A stretch of DNA of 64,000 nucleotides from Erodium maritimum (Eukaryota; Streptophyta; Magnoliopsida; Geraniales; Geraniaceae). Every line of letters begins with the position of its first letter. Position 1 is the first letter of the stretch. The position numbers and the translations under genes were made by a program. Positions 50,675-62,588 of this stretch are shown here, piece by piece. The notes under the pieces were generated by a model, which made no database searches, was not told where the DNA came from, and saw nothing but the letters and a program-made list of their open reading frames with translations. The DNA is taken from NCBI GenBank assembly GCA_963921825.1, contig OY997593.1, forward strand, positions 64,278,039-64,342,038, given 5' to 3'.

Positions 50675-52139
50675 AAAACGTATATACTAATTTGAGTTCT
50701 ATGGTAAATCAAATGTTAACATAATAATAAAAAAGTCTTATACTCAAAACTGTTCTTTTAGGGTTATGTTATTCTGTCCTTCCTTATACAATCTCTAAGC
50801 TATAGACGTCGTATGCCGCTCGTAAATTACCACCCCTTAACTGGGCACACAAACACCCCATTTGAATACCACGGTACTAGGTCACCATGTCATGAAATGA
50901 TATAGTATAGAGATACATGAAGGTATATTAAGATATCATGGCGCAACCTAAATTGTCGACGTCAATCTCGATATTGACCCACTCAACGGTGATATTCCCA
51001 CCACCAGTCATCTTGGTACCGTCGTCACTGCCGCCACTCCCTATCCCACGACTTCTATCACGACCGCCAACCCAACACCGTCACCGGTAGGAAGATGAGA
51101 TCAAGGGCGCGAATCTCCCTTAGACTCTGACTCATGGAGGCCTCGATCCCTATGTCCGTGAGTGGGAAAAGTGGTCGGCCCTACAAGCAAGACCGCTCTG
51201 GACGGATACGTCACCCCCTCCCGGGCATCACACGAGAGGCATCATAAACCCATAGGTAATTCCGCAATATGGGGACGATGGAAACGTAGGTTATTCGGAT
51301 AACAACATCCACACCTTGGCAGTTTGGCCGTTGGCGGATTATCTAACGAAATGGAATAAATGGTCGATCCTGGGCCTACACCCACCAAAATAAGAAAATG
51401 GGAACACCTTTATCGCCTACACATCCACCGTGGAAACCCATCATCAAGGAATAGGGAGCCTTGGATTCACAACTCAGGTCAGCCCTCGTGGGTGGCCCCT
51501 ATTGGAAGATAAAAAGTCCCCCACTGGTATCCTATGGCCACATGGTAATTCAGGGGCATGGAGTCCATACACGACACTAGACACAGACCCCTGCAACATG
51601 AACCAACATCAGGCGAGGACTGCCCTGCAGTCTCGTCAAACCAAATGAATGGCCTATCAAGCATCAGGGTATGTCTGGAACTCGTTTATGGGTTTTATTT
51701 ATTTTATGATTCTGATTCTGGTAAAGGAAGAAAGAACAAATCATTTTTTTGAAAAAAATTTGGGATTCTGGGACTTTTACGACTCTATTTCGGAAAAGGA
51801 AAAAAATCAATCGGTAAAGGAATTTTTCTCCCCCTATTCGAATTTGTACAAGTTTTTATTTCAAAATCTCCCTGGTTCTACAAAAATTTGGTTCTCTGAA
51901 TCTGATTGAAAAAAAAGGGGAAGAAGATTTGAAAAATGAAATCAAAAGTTTGAAGAACTTACCATTTTTTGGGGATTTATTGGTTTTGTTCGCTACTTGC
52001 TTTTGATAGCTATAGGTTAAGTTTTTTTTTGTTTGCTTGTGGCTTGGTGTTCTACGGCTGAGAAGGAGAACAAGAGGTTAAAGAAGCACAAAAGTGTGTT
52101 TCTGATTTGCGACACAAATTTAAAAGAAGACCTATTTTA
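50675..52139. other. Unassigned stretch
   Basis: 50800-51650 is of balanced composition with short frames (for example 51430-51648) and no recognised domain. It could be decayed retroelement DNA. 51660-52060 is AT-rich. Nothing firm. Confidence 0.35.
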
Positions 52140-52378
52140 CCGATGTGGGATGTAGTTTTGTTATAAAACGATAGGCAATAAAACAAAATAGATCAAAAAC
52201 CAAAATGCGGAGAACACAACAATTTAAGATGGAAAAACCCCTCCAAACAACGGAGAGGAAAAAACCACGAGAGCCAACCAGCGAAACTTCACTATATAGG
52301 GAGTGTTTACACAACGCCGGGGATTTACACTGATTCAATTTATCCCTACCGGCGGCTTACAACATATATATATAGGGA

Positions 52379-52629
52379 AGCTTTCAGGTACACACCACTC
52401 TTAGGATACAAACGGTGCGAACTATGTAAATCTGCGGAAATAAAATGTAATTACATTTTATTTTGGAGATATTATATTTCTGTTTCTGTAAATCAAAAAT
52501 AGGTTAGTCTACGCAAATGTAAATCAGAAATGTAAATCTACAGAAAATAATTTGTAATTACATTTTATTTCCGCAGATTTACATGGTCCGCACGGTTTGT
52601 ATCCTAAGAATGGTGTGTACCTGAATGCT
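52379..52629. mobile_element. Inverted-repeat MITE I (about 250 bp)
   Basis: The left arm AGCTTTCAGGTACACACCAC plus TCTTAGGATACAAACGGTGC is matched by the inverted right arm (GTTTGTATCCTAAGAATGGT plus GTGTACCTGAATGCT). Pairing extends through ATGTAAATCTGCGGAAATAA, giving arms of about 85 bp. TA-rich TATATATAGGG borders both ends. Confidence 0.8.
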
Positions 52630-52651
52630 ATTATATATATATATATAGGGG

Positions 52652-53526
52652 AGCTTTCAGGTACAACACAATCTTTAAATACGAAATACGACTTAATCCC
52701 AACTTTGGAATCGCATATTGCCCAAGGGCTGCGATTTTCGCATGGCTTATTTTTTTTAATTTTTTTTTACCAAGTTTCTTATTTTGATCTTTCCCGCTTC
52801 GTTTCAACTCCGATTTAATTTTTTCTTGCGCCAAAAACTTTCTTTTTTCAAGATCTATCTATCAAGTAGCATATTGAATATGTTTTGAAGCAAAAAAAAC
52901 ATGTACAAGCAAAAACACAAATCGTTAATCGTGCACTAATGTATGTTCTTGCAACTGCATTTGTATGAATAAGCTAATCTTAATGTATGTTTAAGTTAAT
53001 CTTAATTTATTATCTTACACGTACAAAACATTCATACACATACAAATGAAAATAGTAAGAACATACATTAAGTTTAGCGTATACATACAACTGAAACAAC
53101 ATGCATTAAGGTTGGCTTACACATACAAATGAAAATGCCAAGAACATACATTTAAAATTGTATAAACATACATTAAGTTCAGCGTACATATATAACTGAA
53201 AATTAAAAAACATGCAGTTGTAAAAACATACATACAAAACATACATTAAGATTAGCTTATTCATACAAATGCAGTTGCAAGAACATACATTAGTGTACGG
53301 TTAACAAATTGTGTTTTTTCTTGTACATGTTCTTTTTTGCTTCAAAACATATTCAATATGCTACTTGATAGATAGATCTTGAAAAAATAAAGTTTTTGGC
53401 GCAAGAAAAATTAAATCGGAGTTGAAACGAAACGGGAAAGATCAAAATAAGAAACTTGGTGAAAAAAAAATAAAAAAAATCAGTCATGCGATTTGCGATT
53501 CCAAGGCTGGGATTGAGTCGTATTTC
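52652..53526. mobile_element. Foldback element H (about 0.85 kb)
   Basis: Long arms pair CGAAATACGACTTAATCCCA (52682) with its inverse at 53526, TTTCCCGCTTCGTTTCAACT (52790) with its inverse at 53439, and CTATCAAGTAGCATATTGAA (52857) with its inverse near 53370. The loop is a set of ACATACATTAAG and TACAAATGAAAATG repeats. The left end starts AGCTTTCAGGTACAACAC, like element I; the right counterpart of that end is missing or replaced. No coding capacity. Confidence 0.75.
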
Positions 53527-53552
53527 GCAAGAACATACATTAGTCGTATTTA

Positions 53553-53923
53553 CTAGGGTAGCTATCCAGTAAAAATCATCCTTATTGTGCAAACTACGAA
53601 CCAATCTAAGCCGTAGGATGCGGTCCAAGTGACGTCAGCAGAGCGCGCGCGATGCTGACACGTGGCCACTTCGCGCGCGCCTCTGCCCGCGCGCGTGAGC
53701 GTGTTGACCACGCGTGCGCACAGTGCTAATAGTTTGGGCTCACAGTGTTGATAGTTTAGCACAGTGCCAACCTATTAGCACTGTGCGCCCTTACTATTAG
53801 CATTATGCGCGCCACGTGTCAGCACTGTGCGCGCTCATCAGCAGCGCGCGCGCCCACGTGTCAGCACCTGGTGAGTTCGTAGTTTGCACAATAAGTGATG
53901 GTTTGTACCTGATACCAACCCTA
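53553..53923. mobile_element. Inverted-repeat MITE K with GC-rich core (371 bp)
   Basis: The last 26 bases of the 48-bp left arm (...TTATTGTGCAAACTACGAAC, ending at 53600) match the inverted right arm (53875 onward) almost exactly; the outer 22 are more diverged. The core is rich in GCGCGC, AGCACTGTGCGC and CACGTGTCAGCA, the last also in inverted form (TGCTGACACGTGG). Confidence 0.75.
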
Positions 53924-53944
53924 TAGGTATCAGGTACAAACCAT
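53898..53944. repeat. Perfect 19-bp inverted repeat
   Basis: ATGGTTTGTACCTGATACC at 53898-53916 and GGTATCAGGTACAAACCAT at 53926-53944, with a 9-base loop. It spans the right end of element K. Confidence 0.9.
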
Positions 53945-54121
53945 ACACTATAAGGGTAACTAAAGATCTTGATAATTAAGACCTAATTTCCTAATATCTG
54001 TTACTTTGACAACAAGACATAGGCTTCCCTATAATGGTTACTTGGTGACCAAGCCACAAAATATCTCTACGTTTCGGTCCAAGTCTTCAGGCGACGAGCC
54101 TCGGTTGAATTTGGATCAACT

Positions 54122-55284
54122 TCAAAAAACTCCACCTTGAGACAAATTCCTCCTTAGACATCTCCCTGAACAGACAAAGAAAATACTTTCGGCGCCAAAC
54201 AGCCACAAAGGGTAAATAGTTATACCAACTAAGCTTGAGCAAAGCTCAAACTTAGCAACATGAACGGGCTTTGTCATCATATCAGCGGGATTATCATGAG
54301 TGCTTATCTTGCATAACTTTAGTTTACCTTTAGCAACAATGTCTCGAACATAATGGTACTTGACATCAATGTGCTTTGTTCTCTCATGAAACATCTGATC
54401 CTTAGTAAGGTAGATCACACTTTGACTGTCACAAAACAGATTGATGCAAGAATTATCTCCATAAAGCTCAGCATAAAAACCTTTCAACCAAACTGATTCT
54501 TTGCAAGCTTCAACAATAGTCATGTATTCAACCTCAGTAGTAGTAGTAGATTGAGCAACAACTGGTTGCAGTGTTGCCCTCCAACTTACAACACATCCAC
54601 CAACAGTAAATACATAACCTGTGAGGAACCGCCTCTTATCCAAATCAACAGCATAATCCGAATCCACGTAGTCGGCGAGTCCCTCGTCCATCTTGCTAAA
54701 TTTCAAACAAACATTGGATGTTCCACGTAAGTACCTGAAAATCCACTGAACAACTTTCCAATGTTCTTTGCCAGGATTATCCATGTATCGACTAACAAAA
54801 CTCATAGCATATGATAAATCAGGTCGAGAAAAAATCATGGCATACTTTAAAAACCAACATCACTAGAATATGGAACCTTTGACATGTACTCAAAATCCTC
54901 GTCAAAACTAGGACATTGTAGTGCTGACAATTTGAAGTAACGAGCAATAGGAGTACTAACAAGCTTTGCATCATGCATATTGAAACGATAAAGAACTTTC
55001 TGAATGTAACTTTGCTGACTAAGAAATAAAACATTAGAATTGTTGTCCCTTGTAATTTCCATACCTAGTATTTTTTTTAGCAGCTCCAAGATCCTTCATC
55101 TCAAACTCACTACTTAACTGTGCTTTCAAAGTAATGATCTCTTTTCTGCTCTTAGCAGCAATCAACATATCAACATATAACAGCAAGTATATAGGTGATC
55201 TATTAACAAACTTAATATAAACACAACTATCATATTGAGATTTCTTAAAACCATGTGCAAGCATAATTGAATCAAACCTCTTAT
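54122..55284 (-). pseudogene. copia reverse transcriptase C-terminal part and RNase H (broken)
   Basis: From 55264 downward: LAHGFKKSQYDSCVYIKF, then YLLLYVDMLIAAKSRKEI, where the catalytic YVDD box has lost one Asp codon (YVDM). EFEMKDLGAAKKNTRYGN, QSYIQKVLYRFNMHDAKLVS and ARYFKLSALQC follow in a second frame, and RPDLSYAMSFVSRYMDNPG in a third (54838-54122). RNase H motifs are LADYVDSDYAVDLDKRR, EVEYMTIVEACKES and CDSQSVIYLTKDQMFHERTK. At least two frameshifts (near 54840 and 55070). Inactive. Confidence 0.9.
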
Positions 55285-55289
55285 ACCAC
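55285..55289. repeat. 5-bp target duplication ACCAC (left), LTR unit D
   Basis: ACCAC here and at 57777-57781. Confidence 0.85.
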
Positions 55290-57776
55290 TGTCACGCCCA
55301 AAATCCGGTTTTGACCGGACTCGAGACGTGAACTAAGAAATAATAATACTAAAAGCAATTTTTAAAGACATAGACTTTAAAATGAAAATCCAAACCAATA
55401 GTTATGACAATACGAGTCAACAGCTCGAAAACCAAGTAATAAAGATGTTTAATAACAAGAGGAAAGTACGTCTCTAGACCATACAGACTAAGACTCTCGC
55501 TAGCCCCAAGCTCCGAGACGTCCTCTAGATCAAGTCCCGCTCAAAACCTGTAGAACAGTAAAGAAGAGGGGTGAGCTTTCGCTTAGTAGGAAATAGTAGT
55601 TAAGGTGATGAGTTATCCGCTGACCACCACGAGTAACCGTCCAATTAGGGCATACTAGCAAGGCACAACAACTAACGACATCCACATAAAACACATAACA
55701 CAAACCATACTTACATGATTATAACCACGCTTAAATCATATCACATACCAATCATCAAGCAACAACACACATTAGAACACCCACAAGTCCCGTACAGCAG
55801 CCCCCCCTCTCCCCGTCGCCGGCTTCCATATCCCGGCTCAACCATAGCGTACCGGACCACACAACATCGGGGTACAACTCATAATAAACATACCGGATGG
55901 CACACATCTCGGTCGGATATCTTCCTGGACCACACAACATCGGGGTACAGATCACACCATCCTCGGCCTAGATACCCTACACCGGAATCCTCCCTCGGTG
56001 TAGGTATCGTACCAGAACCCTTAGCCCCGGGGGACCGCATACGTGGGACACCATCCTCGGCCTATATATCCTACACTGGAATCCTCCCTCGGTGTAGGTA
56101 TCGTACCAGAATACCTCGTCTCTGAACATATCGTATCGAATCATACCCACAAATATCTCAAACATATCACATGGTCATAATTCAACTAACAGCATACCAA
56201 ACCAAACAATCTTACCGACACATCACATCGGTCTATCAATCACCCGATCATATCACAAGGCATTAGTTCACGTCATACCAAACATATCATACCAGACATA
56301 TCATACCGAGCATACCATATCATGGTCCTCAATTTAACAACGGATAAACCACATATCAAGCATTACAAGTCATCAATCACAACAACATAGTCAACACGCA
56401 ATCCTACGGGCACGACATGGCCCACATGCAATTCTACAGCACGGAAATTCCCAAACCTACGGGCACGACATGGCCCGCAAGTTATCCCACATTCTACACG
56501 GCTACACTCGTTCCTCACATCCTACATGCAATTCTACAATTATATCAATTTTTCATAACCTATATGCATACTAGTAACTTTCCGCAATTAAACCGGTATT
56601 CGCTACTTTTCCCTACCTCAATCGCTATCCACTCCAAATCTAACGTAGCTCCAGAAGCGCTCGCGACGAACCGTCTAAAGCTCCTCCCTTCCGCGATCGG
56701 TGGCGAAACCTAAAGTGACGAACAACACACTTTTTAATACGTAACCCAACTTCGATTTTTATGAAATTAACGCCTAAAAGCAACCCCGACAAGTACTGAT
56801 CACTCCCAAACTTTCCAATTACTCGACATTGTCAAAATGGGCCCGGGATGGCCCATTTCGCCCAACTTGGTGAATCTGCCCGGGATCGGGAAAGCGTCAC
56901 TCGGGCCTCCGAAAATGTCCATTTTCGTTTCTACAATTCCTAATTATATTCACGCGTTCCAACACAATTAGCGGAATCAATTTCTGATGCCCGAGCGTTT
57001 TAACTCCGCGTTTAAAGTTTCTAACCACAATTTCCGAATTCCCACGAATTACAAACCCTAATTCCCTATTTCTCAATACAAGATCGATAAACCTAGAAAG
57101 AAATTAACCTATCTTTCGTTACCGAAAAATAACTCAAAGAACATTTATCTTGTTTTTCTAACCACACCTTCAAGAGACGGTCTAAGCTTGTGTTGTAAAT
57201 ACCCACCAAGCTAGGACTGCTTGCTCTTGACTTTTGATTTGTTGCACAATAAACCCAAGAAAATAATGGCTTGCTCCTTTTTAATTTGGCTTCGCCCGTA
57301 CCCCACACATAAGATTCAAGACATGAATCTTGATTCTCTTGCCTTTATGGCCACACACAGCCACCAATAAAAAAATGACAAAAGAGCACCACCCACAAGA
57401 ATTTATTTACCTCTTGAATGTCTCCCCTGCACAGTCGTCTATCTTGGTGCAAGATCCAATCATAAACCAACTCAATTCCTTCTTAAATTTAGTGCTTAAA
57501 CCATAAAAGAAAATCAAGCATGCCATATTCTTCTCTGCTCACACATGCCCCCAACTCCATTGCTCTATCACTTTCTCTCTCCCAAAAATGAAGCCGCCCC
57601 TCTCACATAGGAACCCTACTACTCCAACACTTATATGAGCCACAAATAAACACCCATGGCCTTAGTTTATCATGGGCCTTAGTAAATGTTTGGGCCTTGC
57701 GACATAGGCCTAGCTCAAGGGCCAAAAATTAGGCCCTCTTTTTTTTTATTATTATTTTTTTAAGCCAAATATTACA
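55290..57776 (-). mobile_element. LTR unit D (solo LTR, 2487 bp) inside copia pol
   Basis: On the plus strand it runs from TGTCACGCCCAAAATCCGGT to AAGCCAAATATTACA, flanked by ACCAC. On the minus strand its 3' end is ACCGGATTTTGGGCGTGACA, like units A-C, but its 5' end (TGTAATATTTGGC) is quite different, so the first part of the LTR is replaced. The repeat zone is at 55840-56120 and the hairpin module at 55548-55586. No coding region. Confidence 0.85.
55548..55586 (-). other. Conserved hairpin plus acceptor-like site in LTR unit D
   Basis: On the minus strand: TAAGC-GAAA-GCTCA (one mismatch, GNRA loop), CCCCTCTTCTTTACTG, TTCTACAG, then GTTTTGAGCGGGAC. Confidence 0.75.
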
Positions 57777-57781
57777 ACCAC
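57777..57781. repeat. 5-bp target duplication ACCAC (right), LTR unit D
   Basis: Matches 55285-55289. Confidence 0.85.
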
Positions 57782-59142
57782 TGTCTTGGGGACTATTTCA
57801 AACCATAAAGTGACCTCTTTAGCTTGCAAACAGGGTCCTCCTTACCAGACACAAGGAAACCTTCAGGTTGGTTCATGTACATCTCCTCCTCTAATTCTTC
57901 ATGCAGAAAAGCAGTCTTCACATCTAATTTCTCAAGCTCAAGATCATGCATAACCACAATACCAAAGAGTGCACGAATAGATATATGCTTCACAATCGGA
58001 GAGAATACATCATTATAATCAATACTTGGAATCTGGATGAAACCTTTTGGTACTAACCTTGCCTTAAAACTTGGAGGCTCATTAGGAGACAAATCTTCCT
58101 TTCGTTTGAATATTCACTTGCAGCGTACGACCTTCTTTTGTTTTGGAAAGCGCACAACATCCCATGTGCCATTTTTGTGAAGCGATTTCATCTCCTCGTG
58201 CATGGCAGAAATCCACTTCTCGCGGTCAACGGATGCAATAACTTCAGCATATGTAGTAGGTTCATGATCATGCTTCACCTATTTAGCACAACTCAAAGCA
58301 TAATGAACAACGTTACATTGTTCAATTAAACGAGGGCGAAGACCTTTGTTTTTTCCTCGGTCTATCAGCAGCAACATAATTATTTTTTTGCTGCAAAAAT
58401 AGGTGGTGTAAGCTGAACATTAATGTCATCATTATCATTATTTTCAGCAACCTCATTTACTTTCTCGTCCAGGTGCTCAACCTGTGCGCTTATCCTTTGT
58501 TGCTCATCATCAGAAAAATTAGCAACATCAAAAACATCATAAGCATCTGCAGAGGAACTGTCATGAAAGATAACAGCCTCATTAAAAACAACATTCCGAA
58601 TCAGCAAAATTCTTTTAGTTCCAGGATTTCTTAACTTATATGCCTTTACTTCTGAACCATAACTAAGAAACACACACTTGACAGCTCTAGGCTCTAACTT
58701 TCCATTATCAACGTGTGCATAAGCAGTGCAACCAAAAACTCTCAACTGTGAATAATCAGCAGGTGAACCAGACCATACCTCAATGGGAGTTTTCTTATCA
58801 AGTGGAATGCATGGTGACTTGTTTATTAAGTAGCAGGCGGTGGATGCTGCTTCGGCCTAAAACGTCTGCTCATACCATCATTGGAAAGTATGCATCGAGC
58901 CTTAGAGATGATGGTTCGGTTCATGCGCTCAGTCACACCATTCTGTTTAGGCATGAATGGGATGGTGTGGTGTCTTATAATGCCTTCATTGCTGCAATAG
59001 TTATCAAAAGTAGTTGAACAAAACTCCATGTCATTGTCAGTACGAAGAACTTGTAACTTCTTCTCAATTTGCTTCTCTACCATAAATTTCCACTTCTTAA
59101 AAGCATCAAACACATCAGATTTATGTTTTAGAAAATAAGGTC
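57782..59142 (-). pseudogene. copia integrase C-terminal part and reverse transcriptase N-terminal part (broken)
   Basis: From 59142 downward, the integrase core continues from 62589: PYFLKHKSDVFDAFKKWKF, catalytic Asp in VLRTDNDMEFCST and Glu in MPKQNGVTERMNRT. Then MRVFGCTAYAHVDNGKLEPR plus AVKCVFLSYG (58745-58680), an acidic linker, and RT start FKARLVPKGFIQIPSIDYND with LEKLDVKTAFLHEELEEEMY (catalytic Asp region) and PVCKLKRSLYGLK (58092-57793). Stops and frameshifts occur near 58800, 58380 and 58110. Confidence 0.85.
59138..59142. repeat. 5-bp target duplication AGGTC (left), LTR unit E
   Basis: AGGTC here and at 62584-62588. Confidence 0.85.
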
Positions 59143-61859
59143 TGTAAAACCCGCTCCGTTTCGTTAAGGTATTAATTTGCAAACGAAAACCTTAGGGTAG
59201 GTTTTGAAACAAGTGCAAAAAAAAAAAATGATCTGGGCAGGCTAGGCTCGGCCAGCAGGCCCTTCCCCTCACTTGGGCTTGAGCCCGTTTGCTGTCTGAG
59301 GCCCAAGCCGCACCCCTTATAAGCTGAAACTAGGGTTTCAGCACTTCAACCACAGCCTCCATCCATCTTCTCTCTCTCTCTACCCGACTCCCTCTCTCTC
59401 CTCCGTTCATCTTCTTCGCCGAACCATCCCCGGCCGCCACAGTTCCGGCCGCCACCTCCCTCACCGGCACCGTCTCATCCCTTCCTCCTCCATCCCGACC
59501 TCCTTCTTCTTCGCCCTAACTAGATCCGGCCACCACTCCCTCTCCCGTCTCCAGCTCCGGCGACCCTCACCTCCCACGTCCGACCCTCCTCCCTCTCTGG
59601 TTCCTCTCGACCTCACTGGCCACGGCGTGTCCGGCCGCCACCTCCCTCTCTCCGTCCCGAACCTCCCTCACCGAGCCCGAGCTCGTTCTTCTCCGGCTCA
59701 AAACCCCGACCTTCCTCGTCACCTCCTCAGCAACGGCCGACCACCACCCGTCCTCCTCACCTCCTCCGTCCAGCCACGACCGCGCCGCCGTCCCGACCAC
59801 GCCACCGTCCCGACCACCCTCCTCCCTCACCAGATCCGTCCAACCACGCCACCGTCAAGTCGCCGCCCCGTCTCCGTCTCGGAATCGTCGCCCTCCGTGA
59901 GACCCGCAACCGGCGTTTCAGCCGAGCTCGCCGGCGTCCCCACGCCCGAGCTCCTCCCGCCTTCGATCCGAGCCAACCGCCGTGCACCGCCGTGTGCCGC
60001 CCGTACTTCCCTACGGTGAGCCACCACCGTGAGTTTTCCGGCCGGCTTTATCGCTGTCGAGGGCCGTCGGATTTTCCGACCGAGCTCTCTCTCCCTTTCG
60101 TTTTATTTTCGGTTTATGTTTAAATCTGTTAGTGTAAAAACGAGTGTAATTTTGGATCTGTTGAAATCGATTTGTATTGGGTTAAACCTGCTAATGGAAT
60201 TGTTTAATTTCTAGAACTGATTTTGAATTGAAAAGGGGAAATAATTGAACAAAATCAGTGTTAATCAAAGAGGATTGTTTTTTTTGAAACGAAATTTATT
60301 TGTAAAAGGAAAAAGGGGAAAATCAGTTGTGAATTCTTAAGAAAATTGATAAAATAAAATCTGATTAAATTAAACGGGTTTTAAAACGAAAGTCTTTTAT
60401 TAAGGTTAGACTCGAGTTAAGTTAAATCGAAAAAGGGAAACGAAATCAAATCGACTTTATAAGGGTTTTGGACCGAAGTATCGAGTTTGGAAACGAACGG
60501 AAGGAAACCGTTTTGTCTTAAAATCAAAAACGGAATTAATTAAAGCAAGGGAGTTCAACGACGGTTTTAAGTTAAAAAGGGATTTAAACTGGGTTTTAGA
60601 TCAAACCCGGGTTCGGTGCGCGGGTGCTCGAACCCGATCCGTTGTAACCCGACTTTTATCCCGCTCGAGTGTAAACGAAAACTGTCAAGTTTAAAATGGA
60701 CAAATCGTAGCCGTTAACTTAACGGCGGAACCGTTATTAACTTGGGCGTTGAGTTATTTATTTTTCGACCGGTTCGTACTAGTTTAAAGTGAGTTAAATC
60801 TGTGTTCTTTTAGATCGTGCTGCGGACCGAGGCAAAGGGAGGCTCGGCGAGTGACTGCGATTCATCTCGGGTTTAGTGGAGCGGTTCTGGAGTTGCTTAC
60901 GAGGTAGGGAAAAGTAGCCGGATCTCGGCCCTGACTAGGGAAAGTTAACAGTAGAATTGCATGTGACACCGGGGTGTCGTGGGTTGAGTAGGTTTATTTT
61001 AAATACTAGAAAAGCATGATGCGGGGTTTGTAGCGTTTATCAGAAAAGCATGTTACAGGAACTTAGGAATTATTGAGAAAAGCATGTGACACTTAGTAGT
61101 GTCGTAGGAGCAGAGAACTTAGCGTTAATTGTTTTACTGGAGGCATATGACCATGCCCGGAGGTTGATTGTGAAACTGTTGATATTAGGACTGTTGGAGG
61201 CTTGGGTTAAGCCGGAGGTTGATTGCTTTTTGGCGTCTTTGGTGGCCATGCGAGCCCGTGTTGTTAATCGTGTTTGGGTGGCCATGAGAGCCCGTACTTT
61301 ATTGTTGGTGTTTTAGCTAGCTTACGAGTTAGAGTCTCGATAAGTTGCAAGCGTGTTTTATTGTTGAGTTTTGGGTGGCCGTGAGTGCCCGTGGGGTTAT
61401 TGAAACCGTGTCTTTACCTTTGGTGTTTTGGGTGGCCTTGAGAGCCCGTGTACTAAGGTTGGTGTCTTTGGCTGGCCTGACCGAGTTAGAGTCTCGGGGG
61501 GGTTGCAAGCTCTCTTTAGCTGGCTTACGAGTTAGAGTCTCGGTAAGTTGCAAGCGTGTTTTATGGTTGGTGTCTTGGGAGGCCGTGAGTGCCCGTGGGG
61601 CTGTTGAGTTCGAGTTTTACTGTTAGTGTCTTGGTGGCCATGAGTGCCTATGAGTGTTGAACCTGTGTTGTTACTGGTTGTGAACTTGCTTGTGATTGTG
61701 ATTGTGTTTGTGATTGTGTTTGTGGTTACCGGAGGTTGGGGGCCCGCTTCCTGAAACGGGGGTCCACGAGCACACGCGTCTGCATGTTCAGACGGGGTAG
61801 GGGGCCCGCCCGCCAATAAAGGGGTCCTGGCCGCGCGTGTGTGGTTTGGGTTCGTGAGC

Positions 61860-62030
61860 GTACCTTGGCTGGCTTATGGGTTAGAGTCCCAGTAAGTTGC
61901 AGCATTTTCCGGCTGGCTTATGGGTTAGAGTCCCAGTAAGTTGCAGTATTTTCCGGCTGGCTTATGGGTTAGAGTCCCGGTAAGTTGCACCATTCTTGGG
62001 TTGGCCTGACCGGGTTAGAGTCCCGGGAGG
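61860..62030. repeat. 44-bp tandem repeat in LTR unit E, about 3.5 copies
   Basis: GGCTGGCTTATGGGTTAGAG plus TCCCAGTAAGTTGCAGCATT and TTCC repeats three times almost exactly, then as a diverged GGTTGGCCTGACCGGGTTAG form. Looser copies occur from 61310. Confidence 0.9.
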
Positions 62031-62289
62031 GCGTTCTTGGCAGCTGGTTTGCGATCCTTTGCGATCTTGTTTGGGGTTACGTGGTTCCTTTGAGTCCTTG
62101 GAAGAGGTCGTGATCGTTTTGTCGTGTCTACTTACGTGTTTGAGTGTTGAGTCGTTCGAGGAAGGTCACCGTGGGTGTTTGCCAGTCAGAGTACTTGGGT
62201 TGGGGACAGTGATCCCCGGGGTCGAGTTTGTTGTTGGTGTTACCGGCATTGTCTGCTAATTATGCCGTAGTCAGTCTGTTATTCGTGGT

Positions 62290-62327
62290 GGTGAGCGAAC
62301 GCTCACCCCTAGCTGCTTTTCCTACAG
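62290..62327 (+). other. Conserved hairpin plus acceptor-like site in LTR unit E
   Basis: GGTGAGCGAACGCTCACC (8-bp perfect arms), CCTAGCTGCTTTTCCTACAG, then GTGCTGTTCGTGGG. Confidence 0.75.
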
Positions 62328-62583
62328 GTGCTGTTCGTGGGACGGACTAGATGAGCTCTCGAAGCTTGTGGAGCTAGGAGCGGAGTCCGGGTTTTGTCTT
62401 TTGAGTTTAGTGACGGATACCTTGTAATTTTGTCCACTTGTTGGGACGTGTTTTAAGCTGAAATTATTATTTGTTGAACTAAACTGGTATTTTAAAGTGT
62501 TTAATGAAAACAGGTTTCAAGTGTTTTTATGTTTTTAAAACGTTCGCGTCCCTAGTTCGGTTTACTGAAATTGGGGCGCGACA

Positions 62584-62588
62584 AGGTC
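62584..62588. repeat. 5-bp target duplication AGGTC (right), LTR unit E
   Basis: Matches 59138-59142. Confidence 0.85.

Larger units (their letters stand above)
52140..54121 (-). mobile_element. Probable 3' LTR of the copia element, carrying three inverted-repeat insertions
   Basis: On the minus strand, directly after the RNase H frame, TCTCAAGGTGGAGTTTTTTG at 54140-54121 is a copia-type polypurine tract. At 52150-52330 the minus strand reads GGTTTTTCCATCTTAAATTG plus TTGTGTTCTCCGC, typical of copia LTR sequence, ending near CCACATCGGTAAAATAGG. The intervening DNA holds elements I, H and K. The LTR boundaries are approximate, since the 5' LTR lies outside the window. Confidence 0.5.
59143..62583 (+). 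mobile_element. LTR unit E (solo LTR, 3441 bp) inside copia integrase
   Basis: It starts TGTAAAACCCGCTCCGTTTC and ends CTGAAATTGGGGCGCGACA, flanked by AGGTC. It pairs with unit F as a longer subfamily. A CT-rich, GC-rich block at 59350-60030 (CGGCCGCCACCTCCCTC-type repeats) gives spurious Pro/Arg-rich frames. GAGGTAGGGAAAAGTAGCCG is at 60900, minisatellites at 61240-62030 and the hairpin module at 62290. No retroelement domain lies inside. Confidence 0.85.

Noticed and set aside
59567..60027. Frames of 66-130 codons on both strands rich in Pro, Arg, Ser and Gly
   Set aside because: They lie in the GC/CT-rich block of LTR unit E. All frames are open because of base composition and no domain is visible.
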